Assembly: GCF_009764685.1 (NCBI RefSeq) | Contig: NZ_VHLM01000061.1 | Coordinates: forward strand, 1-64,000 | Source of the DNA: Flavobacterium sp. I-STPP5a | GTDB taxonomy: Bacteria > Bacteroidota > Bacteroidia > Flavobacteriales > Flavobacteriaceae | Direction of reading: 5' to 3' | DNA: 64,000 nucleotides | Part shown: positions 27,661 to 37,467 of the stretch, piece after piece | How the letters are laid out: every line of letters begins with the position of its first letter | Numbering within the stretch: the stretch's first letter is position 1 | Position numbers and translations under genes: made by a program | Notes under the pieces: model-generated | Databases searched by the model: none | Seen by the model: the letters and a program-made list of their open reading frames with translations, nothing else | What the model was told of the DNA's origin: nothing

Positions 27661-29607
27661 ATGATTAAGATTACTTTACCCGATGGGTCAGTTAGAGAGT
27701 TTGCTCCAGGAGTAACTCCAATGGATGTTGCAAAAAGCATCAGTGAAGGATTTGCTAGAAATGTAATTTCAGCCTCTTTTAATGGTAGTACAATTGAAAC
27801 AACAACCCCACTAACCACGGATGGTAGCCTTACATTATTTACTTGGAATGACGCTGATGGTAAAAAAGCATTCTGGCATTCTACTTCACACGTAATGGCA
27901 CAAGTTCTTGAGGAAATGTATCCTGGAATTAAATTAACGCTAGGACCCGCAATCTCAAATGGTTTTTATTACGATGTAGATTTTGAAGATCATAAAATCA
28001 CAGATGCTGATTTCAAAAAAATTGAAGACCGTGTTCTTGAAATTTCAAAAGGAAAGCACGAATTTAAATTACGTCCCGTTTCTAAGGCAGATGCTTTAGA
28101 ATTATACAAAGACAACGTTTACAAAACCGAGTTGATCACTAATCTTGAAGACGGAACGATTACGTTTTGTGATCACGATACCTTTACTGATTTGTGTCGT
28201 GGTGGTCATATACCAAATACTGGTATCATCAAAGCAATGAAAGTAATGAGCGTTGCTGGTGCTTATTGGAGAGGTGATGAGAAAAACAAACAGTTAACGC
28301 GCGTTTATGGAACATCGTTCCCAAAGCAAAAAGAATTAACTGAATACTTAGAATTACTAGAAGAAGCAAAACGTCGTGACCACAGAAAACTAGGAAAAGA
28401 ACTTGAGTTATTTGCCTTTTCTCAAAAAGTAGGTCAAGGTTTACCATTATGGTTGCCTAAAGGAGCTGCCTTAAGAGACAGATTAGAGCAATTTTTGAAA
28501 AAAGCCCAGAAAAAAGCAGGTTACGAGCAAGTTGTAACTCCACATATTGGTCAAAAAGAACTGTATGTAACTTCTGGTCATTATGCAAAATATGGAGCTG
28601 ATAGTTTCCAACCGATTAACACACCAGCTGAAGGCGAAGAGTTTTTATTGAAACCGATGAACTGTCCTCATCACTGCGAAATATACAATGTTCGTCCATG
28701 GTCATACAAAGATTTACCAAAACGTTATGCTGAATTTGGAACTGTATATCGTTACGAACAAAGTGGAGAATTACATGGTTTAACTCGCGTGCGAGGATTT
28801 ACACAAGATGATGCTCACATTTTTTGTACTCCAGAACAATTAGACGAGGAGTTCAAAAAAGTAATTGACTTAGTACTTTATGTATTTGGTTCATTAGGAT
28901 TTGAAAACTTTACAGCCCAAATTTCGTTAAGAGATAAGGAAAATAGAGATAAATATATAGGTACCGATGAAAATTGGGAAAAAGCAGAAAACGCAATCAT
29001 CAATGCCGCTGCAGATAAAGGTTTAAATACTGTAGTAGAATATGGCGAAGCTGCATTTTACGGTCCAAAGTTAGATTTCATGGTTAAGGATGCCCTTGGA
29101 AGACAATGGCAATTAGGAACCATTCAAGTAGACTACAACCTACCAGAGCGTTTTGATTTGACTTACAAAGGTTCTGATAATGAATTGCACCGTCCGGTAA
29201 TGATTCACAGAGCACCTTTTGGTTCTATGGAGCGTTTTATTGCGATATTATTAGAACATACTGCAGGAAATTTCCCGCTTTGGCTAATGCCAGAACAAGC
29301 TATAATATTGTCTTTGAGCGAGAAATATGAAATATATGCGAAAAAAGTTTTAGATTTGCTAGAAAATCACGAAATTCGCGCCCTCATTGATAATAGAAAC
29401 GAGACCATCGGTAAGAAAATTAGAGATGCCGAAATGCAAAAAACACCGTTTATGTTGATTGTAGGTGAGGAAGAAGAGAAAAACGGGACCATTTCTATAC
29501 GCCGTCACGGCCAAGAAGGAAAAGGTAATATCACAGTTACAATAGAAGAATTTGCAGCTATTGTAAACGAAGAAATTAGCAAAACATTGAAAGTATTTAC
29601 AGTTTAA
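27661..29607 (+). CDS. thrS: Threonyl-tRNA synthetase
   Basis: 648 residues, full length with TGS domain (1-60), editing domain with zinc-type His pair (W-H-S-T-S-H, then D-L-C-R-G-G-H), class II core with motif 2 ([16 protein letters not shown]) and motif 3 ([18 protein letters not shown]), and anticodon-binding domain at the C-terminus. It charges tRNA-Thr. First gene of thrS-infC-rpmI-rplT. Confidence 0.98.
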   Translation: MIKITLPDGSVREFAPGVTPMDVAKSISEGFARNVISASFNGSTIETTTPLTTDGSLTLFTWNDADGKKAFWHSTSHVMAQVLEEMYPGIKLTLGPAISNGFYYDVDFEDHKITDADFKKIEDRVLEISKGKHEFKLRPVSKADALELYKDNVYKTELITNLEDGTITFCDHDTFTDLCRGGHIPNTGIIKAMKVMSVAGAYWRGDEKNKQLTRVYGTSFPKQKELTEYLELLEEAKRRDHRKLGKELELFAFSQKVGQGLPLWLPKGAALRDRLEQFLKKAQKKAGYEQVVTPHIGQKELYVTSGHYAKYGADSFQPINTPAEGEEFLLKPMNCPHHCEIYNVRPWSYKDLPKRYAEFGTVYRYEQSGELHGLTRVRGFTQDDAHIFCTPEQLDEEFKKVIDLVLYVFGSLGFENFTAQISLRDKENRDKYIGTDENWEKAENAIINAAADKGLNTVVEYGEAAFYGPKLDFMVKDALGRQWQLGTIQVDYNLPERFDLTYKGSDNELHRPVMIHRAPFGSMERFIAILLEHTAGNFPLWLMPEQAIILSLSEKYEIYAKKVLDLLENHEIRALIDNRNETIGKKIRDAEMQKTPFMLIVGEEEEKNGTISIRRHGQEGKGNITVTIEEFAAIVNEEISKTLKVFTV

Positions 29608-29623
29608 CTTAAATTATAAAGTC

Positions 29624-30181
29624 ATAGCAATAAGAAGCAACAGAGGTTACCAACCTCGCGTAGAAAAAAAAGATGCCCACAGAATAAACAACCTTATTCG
29701 TGGTGTACAAGAAGTAAGGCTTGTAGGTGAAAACATTGAACCAGGTGTTTTTAAACTTGCAGAAGCCCTAAGGTTAGCAGATCAGTTTGAATTGGATTTA
29801 GTTGAAATTTCTCCAAACGCTGAACCACCGGTTTGTAAAATCATGGATTACAAGAAATTTGTTTACGAACAAAAGAAACGTGATAAGGTTTTAAAAGCGA
29901 AATCTACACAAGTTGTTGTGAAAGAAATTCGTTTTGGTCCTCAAACTGATGAGCATGATTATGAATTTAAAAGAAAAAACGCAGAAAAATTCTTAAAAGA
30001 AGGCGCAAAGCTAAAAGCATTTGTATTCTTTAAAGGGCGTTCTATCATTTATAAAGATCAAGGTCAGATTTTATTATTGAGATTAGCAACAGATCTTGAA
30101 GAATTTGGAAAAGTAGAGGCTATGCCTGTTCTTGAAGGAAAAAGAATGATCATGTTTATTGCTCCTAAGAAGAAAAAATAA
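29624..30181 (+). CDS. infC: Translation initiation factor IF-3 with a non-standard start codon
   Basis: 185 residues if translation begins at ATA 29624 ([12 protein letters not shown]). The frame is open from 29591, yet has no ATG, GTG or TTG until 29792. That later start would delete 56 residues, including the conserved [10 protein letters not shown] and R-L-V-G-E-N-I blocks of the N domain. The C domain ([20 protein letters not shown]) is complete. A rare start codon is the rule for infC in E. coli (AUU), where IF-3 itself rejects it and so limits its own synthesis. ATA 29630 is the alternative. The gene is 16 bases after thrS. Confidence 0.9.
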   Translation: MAIRSNRGYQPRVEKKDAHRINNLIRGVQEVRLVGENIEPGVFKLAEALRLADQFELDLVEISPNAEPPVCKIMDYKKFVYEQKKRDKVLKAKSTQVVVKEIRFGPQTDEHDYEFKRKNAEKFLKEGAKLKAFVFFKGRSIIYKDQGQILLLRLATDLEEFGKVEAMPVLEGKRMIMFIAPKKKK

Positions 30182-30256
30182 GTATTAAAGTCAAAAGTAT
30201 TAAAGTCAAAAGTATTCAGCTTTCGACTTTAAGACTTTAAAAACTTTACGACTAAA
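30182..30256 (+). repeat. Stem-loop repeat between infC and rpmI
   Basis: A tandem AGTATTAAAGTCAAA unit is followed by a hairpin: AAAGTCAAAAG (30202-30212), loop TATTCAG, CTTTCGACTTT (30220-30230), one mismatch, then further GACTTTAA-type repeats. A related element sits after rpmI. It could tune rpmI expression or processing within the operon. Confidence 0.6.
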
Positions 30257-30297
30257 TAAAATAAGTAAGTAAGAATAAATTAAAACACTAGGAAAAA

Positions 30298-30495
30298 ATG
30301 CCTAAAATGAAAACCAAATCTAGCGCCAAGAAACGTTTTAAAGTTACTGGTTCTGGAAAGATTAAAAGAAAGCATGCTTTTAAAAGTCACATCTTGACTA
30401 AAAAGTCTAAAAAACGTAAATTAGCTTTGACTCACTCAGCGCTAGTTCACAAAACAGATATGAAAAGCATCAAACAACAATTAAGAATTATTTAA
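30298..30495 (+). CDS. rpmI: 50S ribosomal protein bL35
   Basis: 65 residues, [20 protein letters not shown], then [19 protein letters not shown]. Strongly basic and complete. It is flanked on both sides by the related stem-loop repeats. Confidence 0.97.
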   Translation: MPKMKTKSSAKKRFKVTGSGKIKRKHAFKSHILTKKSKKRKLALTHSALVHKTDMKSIKQQLRII

Positions 30496-30566
30496 TTAAG
30501 TCTTAAAGTTGCAAAGTCAAAAGTCTTAAAGACTTTCGATCATCGACTTTAAAAACTTTTGACGAA
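30496..30566 (+). repeat. Second copy of the stem-loop repeat, between rpmI and rplT
   Basis: It shares with the copy before rpmI the blocks AAAGTCAAAAGT, CGACTTTAAAAACTTT and the ending T-x-A/T-CGA. Internally it carries the palindrome AAAAGTCTTAAAGACTTT. Same orientation as the first copy. Confidence 0.6.
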
Positions 30567-30666
30567 TAGTCTTTAGGTTAAAACAATTTAAAATAACCTT
30601 GGAGTATGGCTTTTAAGTTCCTTTGATTCAATTCAGGACGCCTGCTACAAAAAAACAATAAAAATT

Positions 30667-31011
30667 ATGCCAAGATCGGTAAATTCAGTTGCTAAAAGAG
30701 CAAGAAGAAAAAAAATAATGAAGCAAGCCAAAGGTTTCTTTGGTAGACGTAAAAACGTTTGGACAGTTGCTAAGAATGCGGTAGAGAAAGCAATGTGCTA
30801 CGCTTACCGTGATAGAAAAGTGAACAAAAGAAATTTCCGTTCTTTATGGATTCAACGTATCAACGCTGGAGCTAGATTAGAAGGAATGTCTTATTCACAA
30901 TTCATGGGTAAAGTTAAAGCTAACGGAATCGAATTGAACCGTAAAGTTCTTGCAGATTTAGCTATGAACCACCCAGAAGCTTTCAAAGCAGTACTTAATA
31001 AAGTAAAATAA
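30667..31011 (+). CDS. rplT: 50S ribosomal protein bL20
   Basis: 114 residues, [32 protein letters not shown]-x-x-K-R-N-F-R and W-I-Q-R-I-N-A. A complete bL20, last gene of the thrS operon. The 170-base leader between rpmI and rplT holds the repeat, and in other bacteria is a site of autoregulation by bL20. Confidence 0.98.
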   Translation: MPRSVNSVAKRARRKKIMKQAKGFFGRRKNVWTVAKNAVEKAMCYAYRDRKVNKRNFRSLWIQRINAGARLEGMSYSQFMGKVKANGIELNRKVLADLAMNHPEAFKAVLNKVK

Positions 31012-31048
31012 ACGTTTTATAAACTCAATTTAGATTACTTACTTATAA

Positions 31049-31080
31049 AAAAAACCTCAATCAATCGATTGAGGTTTTTT
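31049..31080. terminator. Bidirectional terminator after rplT
   Basis: AAAAAACCTCAATC and GATTGAGGTTTTTT form a perfect 14-base stem with loop AATC between convergent genes. Confidence 0.92.
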
Positions 31081-31097
31081 TGTGTCTTGTGATACTT

Positions 31098-31766
31098 TTA
31101 TTCTTTAATGAGGATTATTGTAGCTTTAAAACCAGTCCCTAAATTCCATTGACTTGCTGATATCAATGCTCCTTTATCATCATAAACTTTAAATTCTGCT
31201 GTGTTTGGCCCTGAACTTCCTTGATTTAAAGCTACAAAGTCAATTTTATTAAACCCTTTTTCTAAAACAATTTCAAAACCTTTAAAATTACTGTCTAAAT
31301 AAACTTGGTTTTGAATTACTTTATCATTTAACATTACTCGTATTAAATCACCATCTACATAAGCAGCATCCCGATACATAACTTTTGCAGAAACAGATCC
31401 CGTAGTGTAATTTCCCAAATTTTGGTTTCTTCGGTATACAACTCCTTCTGAATTATCTTCTTTCTTGTTCAATTTATCTCTGTAAACATCACCTGGATTT
31501 ATAAACTCACTAGATGGTATCATCGAAATAGGTTTTACTGGCTTCGTTTCGGGAATACTTGTAAGATTTGGATTTGTTACGGGTGGTTTAACATTTGGCG
31601 TAGGTGAATTGATTGGGGGAATATCAATTTTAGGTGGAATTGTTTTGTTTATCTTTGGCGCATTATTTTTAGGAGGAATTGCTTTGAACTTTGAATTGAA
31701 TTCAGATTGAGCAAAACCACTGTAAAATGAACCAAGTAGTATCATTGTGTATAAAATCCTTTTCAT
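31098..31766 (-). CDS. Secreted proline-rich protein of unknown function
   Basis: 222 residues from ATG 31766, chosen because it begins a clean signal peptide (MKRILYTMILLGSFYSGFAQ). ATGs at 31784 and 31826 are alternatives. After it comes a Pro/Lys/Asn-rich linker of about 80 residues (K-I-N-K-T-I-P-P-K type repeats), then a folded beta domain of about 120 residues (VYRRNQNLGNYTTGSVSAKV onward). It is not a lipoprotein. The linker plus beta-sandwich layout suggests an envelope or surface protein. Function not recognised. Confidence 0.7.
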   Translation of the reverse strand: MKRILYTMILLGSFYSGFAQSEFNSKFKAIPPKNNAPKINKTIPPKIDIPPINSPTPNVKPPVTNPNLTSIPETKPVKPISMIPSSEFINPGDVYRDKLNKKEDNSEGVVYRRNQNLGNYTTGSVSAKVMYRDAAYVDGDLIRVMLNDKVIQNQVYLDSNFKGFEIVLEKGFNKIDFVALNQGSSGPNTAEFKVYDDKGALISASQWNLGTGFKATIILIKE

Positions 31767-32106
31767 AATTTGCGGTACATTCATTTTATAGGTTTTAACA
31801 AGTTTTAAAAATATAAAACCTAACATTCACTTTCAAAAATCAAGCCATTTTTTAACTTTCATTTATAACTACAAATGAGTTGAAATAGTATATTAACAGG
31901 GTGGAACTTTTAACTATTGAATGAAATTTGACAAAAGATCATTTTTTGGTTCGCTCCTAAATATCTAATTTTAGACATGAAGACAAAGATGCAGATAAAA
32001 TGAATTAAGAGATGCTGTTTATGTTAGACTTTTCAATGATTTGAAAAGTACCTAATTAAAAATTAAACATATTGGTAACAAAAAATAAAAATATAGCTTT
32101 AAATGA
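31767..32106. other. Non-coding stretch upstream of the CLC gene
   Basis: No reading frame or RNA structure of note. I looked for a fluoride (crcB-type) riboswitch because of the gene downstream. With the -7 box at 32107-32114 the leader is only about 15-20 bases, too short for one. Confidence 0.5.
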
Positions 32107-32114
32107 TACTTTTG
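32107..32114 (+). promoter_or_regulatory. -7 box of the CLC transporter gene
   Basis: TACTTTTG, a consensus TAnnTTTG match, 21 bases before the ATG at 32136. No -33 TTG at normal spacing. Confidence 0.6.
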
Positions 32115-32135
32115 TAGGCTGTAACTTTTAAATGA

Positions 32136-33398
32136 ATGGATTTTTCTAAATATCAACAAAAAATAGTATCCCTAATATTGTGGTCCCTCATTTGTACCCT
32201 TATTGGGATATTCTCGGGATCTGCCTCTGCCCTGCTTTTGTTTAGTCTTGATTGGGTTACACAACTATTCACGCTTTATAAAAAATTGTTTTGGTTGCTT
32301 CCTTTGGGCGGACTCGTTATAGGATTATTATACCACTACCTAGGCAACGAAAGCAACAAAGGAAACAACCTACTATTGATTGCTTATGAAAATCCTGAAA
32401 CAAGAGTTCCTTTACGAATGGGATTTTTAGTTTTTTTGGGCACATTAATGACTCATCTTTTGGGAGGATCTGCAGGTAGAGAAGGTACTGCAGTTCAAAT
32501 GGGAGGAGCAATAGCATATCAATTCAATAAAATAAAAAAAATCTCAAATACGGAATCTCAAATATTAATACTTCTAGGAATTAGTGCGGGATTTGCATCG
32601 GTTTTTGGGACACCTCTAGCAGGCGCTTTTTTTGCATTAGAAATTGTTTGTTTTAAAAGAATAACACTAAAAAGCATCTTATCTGTATTTTTAGTAGCCT
32701 TTATAGCGGATTACACGGTAGACCTTTGGGAAATAGAACATGGCACTTACTATATTTTTGAAATCCCAAATATCACATTTAAAACAGTTTTATGGGTTTT
32801 AGTTGCCGGACTTCTTTTTGGCTTGACCGCAATGCTTTATTCAAAAAGTGCTCATTACTGGAATCGATTGTTTAGCGTTACTTTTCCATTTGCTCCTTTG
32901 AGACCACTTGTGGGAGGCACGTTTCTTGTTATCCTTTTTTACTGTTTTGATATGACACGCTATACAGGACTAGGACTACCCGTAATTGCAGAATCCTTTA
33001 CAACACCTAGTTTGCCAAAAGATTTTTTATTAAAAATAATTATAACCGGAATAACATTAGGAAGTGGTTTTAAGGGCGGAGAAGTAACTCCGTTATTTTT
33101 TATAGGTGCCACATTAGGTAGCACATTATCCCTTTTTATACCCTTACCCATAAGCTTGCTTGCAGGGATGGGATTTGTTGCCTTATTATCTGGCGCTACA
33201 GATACACCTATAGCTTGTACCTTAATGGGGATAGAACTTTTTGGGATTGAGGCTGGTTTATTATTATGTATTGCCTGTAGTATGGCCTATTTTTGTTCAG
33301 GTTCTACGGGGATTTACACATCTCAATTAAAAACAGGACTAAAATATACGTTATATGCATTTTGCTTGAAAAAAATACAGTTACTAAGAGGTGTATAA
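32136..33398 (+). CDS. CLC-family transporter of the fluoride/proton antiporter (CLC-F) type
   Basis: 420 residues, polytopic. The gating-glutamate motif is G-S-A-G-R-E-G-T (Glu116), with Thr where chloride CLCs have Pro. The selectivity-filter motif G-S-G-I-P is missing, and its place is taken by K-G-N-N-L-L-L (about 75-81). Both are features I associate with the CLC-F clade that expels fluoride. The later motif GSGFKGGEVTPLFFIGATLG is intact. The product would sit in the inner membrane and trade cytosolic fluoride for protons. The clade call is from motif memory. A plain chloride/proton CLC is the alternative. Confidence 0.8.
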   Translation: MDFSKYQQKIVSLILWSLICTLIGIFSGSASALLLFSLDWVTQLFTLYKKLFWLLPLGGLVIGLLYHYLGNESNKGNNLLLIAYENPETRVPLRMGFLVFLGTLMTHLLGGSAGREGTAVQMGGAIAYQFNKIKKISNTESQILILLGISAGFASVFGTPLAGAFFALEIVCFKRITLKSILSVFLVAFIADYTVDLWEIEHGTYYIFEIPNITFKTVLWVLVAGLLFGLTAMLYSKSAHYWNRLFSVTFPFAPLRPLVGGTFLVILFYCFDMTRYTGLGLPVIAESFTTPSLPKDFLLKIIITGITLGSGFKGGEVTPLFFIGATLGSTLSLFIPLPISLLAGMGFVALLSGATDTPIACTLMGIELFGIEAGLLLCIACSMAYFCSGSTGIYTSQLKTGLKYTLYAFCLKKIQLLRGV

Positions 33399-33457
33399 TT
33401 TGGTAATTTGTAGAAATGATTTCAACATTAGATTAAAAAAATGTAATTTCGCATTCT

Positions 33458-34462
33458 ATGAAAATACAAGACATTCAAGCCGTACAAGAGTTGTTATCAA
33501 CGCCTAAAAAAATTGCAATAATCCCGCACCGAGGTCCAGATGGTGATGCGATGGGTTCTACATTAGGACTTTATCATTTTTTACTAAAAAACCACCACTA
33601 CCCTACTGTAATTTCTCCTAATGAGTTTCCTGATTTTCTAGCTTGGATGCCGGGAGCTGACAAAATTAAAATTTACGAGAAGGATAGAGAAAACTGCACA
33701 GCACTTTTACAAGAAGCTGAACTAATTTTTACATTAGATTTTAATGCTTTGCACAGAACTGGAGAAATGGAAAATGTGTTAGCACAGCTTCAATCTCCAT
33801 TTATCATGATTGATCATCATCAAAATCCAGATGACTACGCCGCTGTTACCTACTCAGATACATCATTTGGATCAACTTGTGAAATGCTTTATAATTTTAT
33901 TACCGCATTAGGTAAAAAGGATGACATCGATTTCACAATAGGTACTTGTATCTATACGGGAATACTTACTGATTCTGGTTCGTTTAAATTTCCTAAAACC
34001 ACTGGAACAACACATAGAATTGTTGCGGAACTAATTGATTTAGGCGTACAAAATACAGAAATCCCGAGTTTACTATTTGACAATAGTTCTTATGGAAGAC
34101 TCCAAATATTAGGTAGAGCGCTTCAAAACATGATTATATATCCAGAATTTAAGACTGCTTATACAACACTTACTCAAGAGGAGCTGAACTCCTTTAATTA
34201 TGTAAAAGGAGACACTGAGGGAATTGTAAATTATGGTCTAAGCATACAAGGAATACATTTTGCAGCTATCTTTATAGAAAATAAAGAAGAAAAAATTATT
34301 AAAATTTCGTTTCGTTCACAAGGTGATTTTGATGTTAATCAATTTGCAAGAGAACACTTTAACGGCGGTGGACATCGTAATGCAGCTGGAGGAAAATCAG
34401 AACTTACGATGGAAGAAACCCAAAAGAAATTTGAAGATTTATTAACAAAAATAAGCATCTAA
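33458..34462 (+). CDS. nrnA: DHH-family oligoribonuclease / pAp phosphatase (NrnA-like)
   Basis: 334 residues. Metal-binding motifs in order: H-R-G-P-D-G-D-A-M-G-S (Asp28, Asp30), L-D-F-N, D-H-H at 119-121, and the substrate motif G-G-G-H-R-N-A-A-G-G in the DHHA1 domain. It degrades short RNA oligomers and 3'-phosphoadenosine 5'-phosphate. gldI begins four bases after the stop, so the two are co-transcribed. A near-consensus box (TAATTTCG, 33444-33451) lies six bases before the ATG. Confidence 0.9.
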   Translation: MKIQDIQAVQELLSTPKKIAIIPHRGPDGDAMGSTLGLYHFLLKNHHYPTVISPNEFPDFLAWMPGADKIKIYEKDRENCTALLQEAELIFTLDFNALHRTGEMENVLAQLQSPFIMIDHHQNPDDYAAVTYSDTSFGSTCEMLYNFITALGKKDDIDFTIGTCIYTGILTDSGSFKFPKTTGTTHRIVAELIDLGVQNTEIPSLLFDNSSYGRLQILGRALQNMIIYPEFKTAYTTLTQEELNSFNYVKGDTEGIVNYGLSIQGIHFAAIFIENKEEKIIKISFRSQGDFDVNQFAREHFNGGGHRNAAGGKSELTMEETQKKFEDLLTKISI

Positions 34463-34466
34463 ACCT

Positions 34467-35120
34467 ATGAAAAACAGCAACCTACTTGCAGTTGTATTCT
34501 TTTTATTTCTTGTACTTTCGGGGTGCAAACAGCATCAGGATGCTAGAAGACCTATCTCTCAATCGTCTGGGAGTTTTATGAAAAAATCGATTCTGCGCAA
34601 TAAAAAATTGGTTGCAACAGAGGAAAGTCAAATACAAAACGTTATCAAAAACAATCCAAGTGTAGTATACTTAGCCTCTACTAAAGGGTATTGGTATTCT
34701 TATGAAGTAAGAAATACAATTGATACTCTCACTCCTAAAAAAGGAGACGTTGCTTTGTTTGACTATGAAATTAAAGATTTAAAAGGAACCTTGATTTACT
34801 CTCAAGAAGAACTAAAACCACAAGTGTATTATGTTGACAAACAAAATATAATGATGGGTTTACGTGACGGAATCAAATTAATGCATCGTAATGAGAAAGT
34901 AAATTTTTTATTCCCCTCAAATATGGCTTACGGCTATCATGGTGACGATAAAAAAATAAATACCAACCAACCGATTATATGTACCGTTACATTGCGAGAT
35001 TTTAAACCCGAAGTGGCGTATAAAAAAGAAGTTCTACAAACTGTTGCACCTACAACTGACGTTATTGCAAAAAAAGCATCAACCCCAACAACTAAACAAA
35101 AAGATACTATAACTCAATAA
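34467..35120 (+). CDS. gldI: Gliding motility-associated peptidyl-prolyl isomerase lipoprotein GldI
   Basis: 217 residues, lipobox VLSGC (Cys20). The FKBP-like domain (about 80-180) has D-V-A-L-F-D-Y-E-I, G-L-R-D-G-I-K-L-M and M-A-Y-G-Y-H-G. This matches GldI, a lipoprotein needed for gliding in F. johnsoniae, where it should fold envelope proteins of the motility and secretion machine. A Thr/Lys-rich tail of about 35 residues follows the domain. Two further isomerase genes follow directly. Confidence 0.88.
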   Translation: MKNSNLLAVVFFLFLVLSGCKQHQDARRPISQSSGSFMKKSILRNKKLVATEESQIQNVIKNNPSVVYLASTKGYWYSYEVRNTIDTLTPKKGDVALFDYEIKDLKGTLIYSQEELKPQVYYVDKQNIMMGLRDGIKLMHRNEKVNFLFPSNMAYGYHGDDKKINTNQPIICTVTLRDFKPEVAYKKEVLQTVAPTTDVIAKKASTPTTKQKDTITQ

Positions 35121-35134
35121 AAATTAATTTAGAA

Positions 35135-36253
35135 ATGAAAAACAAGCTAGTAATTGCTCTTCTTGCAGTAGCCTCATTGTATTCTTGTAAAAACGATCAT
35201 TCCAATTTACCCGATGGATTGTATGCTCAAATTGAAACTAACAAAGGGGAGATTATTGTGCAACTGGATTTTGACAAAGCGCCCATCACCGTGGCAAACT
35301 ATGTGGCACTTGCCGAAGGAAAAAATGAATTTGTAACGAATGAGAATTTAAAAAAGAAACCTTTTTTTGATGGTTTAAAATTTCATAGAGTCATTGCTGA
35401 TTTTATGATACAAACTGGGGACCCATTAGGAACTGGATCAGGAGATACAGGATATAAATTTAAGGATGAATTCAATGACTTACGATTTGACAAAGGAGGC
35501 GTTCTAGCTATGGCCAATAATGGACCTATGACCAATAGCAGCCAATTTTTTATCACGCATCTTGCAACCCCTTGGTTAGAAGGGAAGCATACTATTTTTG
35601 GTCATGTGGTAGAAAAAGGTATGGAAGTTGTCAATAAAATTCAACAAGATGATTACATCAAATCTGTAACGATCATTAGAAATGGTGAAGCAGCTAAGAA
35701 ATTTAATGCCGTAAAAGTTTTTACCGACTATTTTGCAGTAGAGTCTGAAAATCAAAAGAAAAAAGCCGCTATTGAAGCTGAAAATAAGCGCGTATATAAT
35801 GAAAAATACAAAGTAGTAAGAGAGCAAAAGTTAGCAAGTTTTGCTGCATTGAAAGCACAAGCTACAACAACACCTTCCGGTTTACAATATGTAATTACTA
35901 AAAAAAGCGGCGGTAAAAAACCATCTAACGGCACTCCAGTATTTATACATTATGCTGGATTTCTTGAAGATGGAGAGCTTTTTGACGCAAGTATAGAAAG
36001 TGTTTCAAAAGCATTTGGAAAATACGATGAAAACAGAGCAGCTCAAAATGGGTATCAACCTATTCCTTTTCAAGCAGGCAGAAAAGATGGCATGATTCCT
36101 GGTTTCATTGAAGGAATAGAACAATTATCTTTTGGAGACAAGGCTGTGATTTTTATTCCGTCCCGTTTGGGATATGGCGCTGCTGGTGCAGGAGGAGTTA
36201 TACCGCCAAACGCCGATATCATTTTTGAAATTGAACTTTTAGAAAAAAATTAA
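35135..36253 (+). CDS. Cyclophilin-FKBP fusion peptidyl-prolyl isomerase, lipoprotein
   Basis: 372 residues, lipobox S-L-Y-S-C (Cys18). The cyclophilin domain (about 25-185) includes F-H-R-V-I-A-D-F-M-I-Q, G-S-G-D-T-G-Y and S-Q-F-F-I-T-H. A charged helical linker (about 195-235) leads to an FKBP domain (about 245-372: F-I-H-Y-A-G-F, L-F-D-A-S, I-P-G-F-I-E-G and V-I-P-P-N-A-D). Both catalytic folds look intact, so one periplasmic protein carries two unrelated prolyl isomerases. It follows gldI by 14 bases. Confidence 0.9.
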   Translation: MKNKLVIALLAVASLYSCKNDHSNLPDGLYAQIETNKGEIIVQLDFDKAPITVANYVALAEGKNEFVTNENLKKKPFFDGLKFHRVIADFMIQTGDPLGTGSGDTGYKFKDEFNDLRFDKGGVLAMANNGPMTNSSQFFITHLATPWLEGKHTIFGHVVEKGMEVVNKIQQDDYIKSVTIIRNGEAAKKFNAVKVFTDYFAVESENQKKKAAIEAENKRVYNEKYKVVREQKLASFAALKAQATTTPSGLQYVITKKSGGKKPSNGTPVFIHYAGFLEDGELFDASIESVSKAFGKYDENRAAQNGYQPIPFQAGRKDGMIPGFIEGIEQLSFGDKAVIFIPSRLGYGAAGAGGVIPPNADIIFEIELLEKN

Positions 36254-36273
36254 TATCCATAAAATTATAGAAG

Positions 36274-37407
36274 ATGAAATTTAAATATCTGTTTTTACTA
36301 CTTCTGGGATGTATTACTATCCAAGCTCAAACTGGAAAAAAAATAACACCAGTAAAAAAACCAAGTACTACAGCAAAGGCAGTTGTAAAAAAACCAACTG
36401 AAGCAGAAGGTATCTTTGTAACTATTGCTACTAATAAAGGAAACATAGAATTAGAACTTGCGTACCAAAAAACACCAGTGACAGTTGCAAATTTTATTGC
36501 TCTTGCCGAAGGAAAAAACACATTTGTAAAACCCGAAAACCTAAAAGGCAAACCTTTTTTTGATGGGTTAAAATTTCACCGCATTATTAAAGATTTCATG
36601 ATTCAAGGTGGTGATCCCTCTGGAAATGGATCAGGTGGTCCAGGATATGCTTTTAAAGATGAAATTACTGATTTAAAGCATAATAAACCAGGAATCTTAT
36701 CCATGGCAAATTCTGGACCTGCAACAAATGGAAGTCAATTTTTTATCACACATAAAGAAACGCCTTGGTTAGATGGCAAGCATACTGTTTTTGGTCATGT
36801 AATCTCTGGTATGGCTATTGTCAACGCTATTGAGCAAGATGATGTAATCACAAAAGTAACCGTGGTTAGAAAAGGGGCTTTGGCAAAGAAATTTGATGCT
36901 GTAAAAGTAATTTCAGACTACTTTAATTTTAAAACTGAAGATCAAAAAAAGATTGAGGCTGTTAAAGAAGTAAAGAAAACTTACCTATCTACAATAAAAG
37001 CTACAGCTACTACTACTCCATCTGGATTAGCTTACAAGATAGTTGAAAATGGAACAGGTGTAAAACCTGCTAATGGAGCTACATTCTATTTTAATTACGC
37101 AGGCTATTTTGAAGATGGTTCTTTATTTGACAGCAGTTATGAGAATGTGAATAAAGCCTACGGTAAGTATGATGAAAGAAGAGCGGCTCAAAACGGATAC
37201 AGAGCATTCCCGTTTGTAGCAGGAAAAAAAGACGGCATGATTCCTGGCTTTATTGAAGGTCTTGAAAACATGGGTTTTGGTGATAAAGCAGTTGTTTTTA
37301 TACCTTCAAATCTGGCTTATGGTGAACGTGGAGCTAATGGTGTGATACCGCCAAATACCATGCTTATTTTTGAATTAGAAATGCTTGAAAAGGAACCCGT
37401 AAAATAA
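36274..37407 (+). CDS. Second cyclophilin-FKBP fusion, tandem paralogue
   Basis: 377 residues, same architecture as its neighbour and clearly duplicated from it. Shared blocks are [30 protein letters not shown], and A-A-Q-N-G-Y, with [10 protein letters not shown] and V-I-P-P-N in the FKBP half. The signal region ([19 protein letters not shown]) has a Cys at 13 that could be a lipobox or part of an ordinary signal peptide, so anchoring is uncertain. Before the cyclophilin domain is an extra Lys/Thr-rich segment. Last gene of the nrnA-gldI-PPIase run, closed by a terminator. Confidence 0.9.
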   Translation: MKFKYLFLLLLGCITIQAQTGKKITPVKKPSTTAKAVVKKPTEAEGIFVTIATNKGNIELELAYQKTPVTVANFIALAEGKNTFVKPENLKGKPFFDGLKFHRIIKDFMIQGGDPSGNGSGGPGYAFKDEITDLKHNKPGILSMANSGPATNGSQFFITHKETPWLDGKHTVFGHVISGMAIVNAIEQDDVITKVTVVRKGALAKKFDAVKVISDYFNFKTEDQKKIEAVKEVKKTYLSTIKATATTTPSGLAYKIVENGTGVKPANGATFYFNYAGYFEDGSLFDSSYENVNKAYGKYDERRAAQNGYRAFPFVAGKKDGMIPGFIEGLENMGFGDKAVVFIPSNLAYGERGANGVIPPNTMLIFELEMLEKEPVK

Positions 37408-37416
37408 ATTAAAACC

Positions 37417-37460
37417 AAAAAAAAACACCGATGATATCTTAAATTTCATCGGTGTTTTTT
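37417..37460. terminator. Terminator after the tandem isomerase genes
   Basis: AAACACCGATG pairs with CATCGGTGTTT across an AT-rich loop, with A and T runs outside. It serves both convergent genes. Confidence 0.85.
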
Positions 37461-37467
37461 TATAAAT

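Noticed and set aside
30182..30256. Terminator between infC and rpmI
   Set aside because: The hairpin has no following T-run, and bL35/bL20 are normally expressed with infC, so it is listed as a repeat.
31767..32135. Fluoride riboswitch upstream of the CLC-F gene
   Set aside because: The -7 box at 32107-32114 leaves a leader of under 25 bases, and no crcB-like paired elements are visible further upstream.
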